This document shows, one piece after another, positions 63,600 through 64,000 of a DNA stretch of 64,000 bases (the stretch's first letter is position 1; the number at the start of each line of letters is the position of its first letter). The stretch is from Paraglaciecola mesophila KMM 241. GTDB lineage: Bacteria > Pseudomonadota > Gammaproteobacteria > Enterobacterales > Alteromonadaceae. The stretch lies in contig NZ_BAEP01000060.1 in the NCBI RefSeq assembly GCF_000315015.1, positions 84,364 through 148,363 of the forward strand, written 5' to 3'. The position numbers and the translations under genes were made by a program. The notes beneath the pieces were generated by a model. It was not told the origin of the DNA. It saw nothing but the letters and a program-made list of their open reading frames with translations, and did no database searches.

Positions 63600-63653
63600 A
63601 TAGGTAATATGAAGTTAGTCGGAGAAATAGGTAATATGAAGTTAGTCGGAGAA
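63600..63653. repeat. Two tandem copies of a 27-bp repeat
   Basis: Positions 63600-63626 and 63627-63653 are identical, with the core GGTAATATGAAGTTAGTCGG. They lie about 107 bp inside the break in ssb. Short direct repeats near an element end often bind a recombinase or transposase. Confidence 0.9.
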
Positions 63654-63660
63654 GATTTAG

Positions 63661-63891
63661 TCAGTCAATCAATTTTATTGTGGATTTGGGAAGCAGCTCA
63701 AAGACTTCACAGTTCAGAACAAATGCTAACTTGTATAACAATTCGATAGAGATATTAGCTTTCCCTCGCTCTATCCTCCCCATATAGCTTCTATCAACTT
63801 TAGCGAGCAGAGCAAAGGCTTCTTGTGACAGCCCTGATTTAATCCTTTTTTCTTTGATCAAATTTCCGACATCAGACCTAATGCTGTTCAT
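63661..63891 (-). CDS. XRE-type controller (C) protein, restriction-modification style
   Basis: 76-residue single HTH protein with IKEKRIKSGLSQEAFALLAK, DRSYMGRIERGKANISIELL and VFELL. This is the size and layout of C proteins that time expression of restriction-modification genes (for instance C.Esp1396I). A C-box-like sequence lies 43-72 bp upstream of its ATG. Less than 170 bp separate its stop from the ssb break, so no endonuclease gene can follow it; a partner may be divergent, beyond 64,000. No SD is obvious. Confidence 0.8.
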   Translation of the reverse strand: MNSIRSDVGNLIKEKRIKSGLSQEAFALLAKVDRSYMGRIERGKANISIELLYKLAFVLNCEVFELLPKSTIKLID

Positions 63892-63933
63892 ACATATTTA
63901 TAAGTGATGTAAAAACTAGACTATCCTTTCTTG

Positions 63934-63963
63934 TTGCTTAATCGTCCACGGACTATAATCCTC
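63934..63963 (-). promoter_or_regulatory. C-box-like operator upstream of the controller gene
   Basis: Reading the minus strand, GGATTATAGTCCGTGGACG followed by ATTAAGC resembles the C.Esp1396I-type operator, which I recall as GACTTATAGTCCGTGTG then ATTATAGTC. The first half is near-perfect; the second is degenerate. A GGATAGTC word lies nearer the start codon. Confidence 0.55.
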
Positions 63964-64000
63964 ATTTGGGGCTGGGCGGGAATTAATATCTTAATAATTA

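Larger units (their letters stand above)
63493..64000. mobile_element. Left end of a DNA insertion in ssb
   Basis: From the break in ssb to the window end the DNA becomes visibly AT-rich, carries a 27-bp tandem repeat and an R-M-type controller gene, and has nothing homologous to ssb. This looks like the edge of an integrated element whose other end lies beyond 64,000. No integrase or transposase is visible, so the element type is open. Confidence 0.6.

Overview
The window looks like a chromosomal segment of a marine gammaproteobacterium of the order Alteromonadales, most like Paraglaciecola/Glaciecola or the strain long called Pseudoalteromonas atlantica. This rests on recognisable gammaproteobacterial core genes (greB, slyX, yheV, yheS, yheT, yheU, nudE, cysQ, yrfG, ppa, uvrA), moderate GC, many TonB/GH92-type polysaccharide genes, and intergenic hairpin repeats. 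The genus is an inference; no 16S gene is present.

Layout. 1-8,275: the end of a Ca2+/Na+ antiporter gene, a divergent OhrR/Ohr peroxide pair with palindromic operators, a MoxR ATPase plus VWA protein pair, a GlxA-type regulator, and two adjacent acyl-CoA dehydrogenases. 8,280-9,260: about 1 kb of gene-free DNA made of nested hairpin repeats. 9,367-15,131: a GFA protein, GreB, an Mip/FkpA-type isomerase, a WD40 lipoprotein, SlyX, YheV and YheS. 15,171-17,855: a GNAT enzyme and a LysR/YeiH pair. 17,946-47,077: a 29-kb locus for using high-mannose N-glycans. 47,449-49,009: a small PstS-like protein and an OprP-like porin. 49,211-63,157: core genes (yheT, yheU, YceI, cysQ, nudE, yrfG, ppa, two MFS carriers, an MCP, a 2OG oxygenase, a thioesterase, uvrA). 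63,463-64,000: the first ten codons of ssb, abruptly replaced by AT-rich foreign DNA carrying an R-M-type controller gene.

The N-glycan locus is two divergent transcription units around a LacI-type regulator. The 14-bp palindrome TGTAATCGATTACA (one copy with a single change) occurs three times: before the leftward unit, before lacI, and just after a consensus promoter of the rightward unit. A TonB receptor and a lipoprotein with four near-identical F5/8 type C domains probably capture glycan. GH85 and a Tat-exported glycosylasparaginase release it from protein or asparagine. Four lipoprotein GH92 alpha-mannosidases trim the mannoses. A FucP-type carrier and an AGE-family enzyme (probable mannose isomerase) handle mannose. 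An SSS symporter, a GH2 beta-mannosidase without signal peptide, a BadF-type GlcNAc kinase and a NagB-II deaminase handle the Man-GlcNAc core. A CutC protein is embedded in the operon. NagA and fructokinase are not in the window.

In E. coli, as I recall, yheS is followed directly by yheT-yheU. Here the N-glycan locus and neighbours (about 34 kb) lie between yheS and yheT, so this looks like accessory DNA within a conserved core neighbourhood. The second accessory signal is the interrupted ssb at the right end, in its normal place near uvrA.
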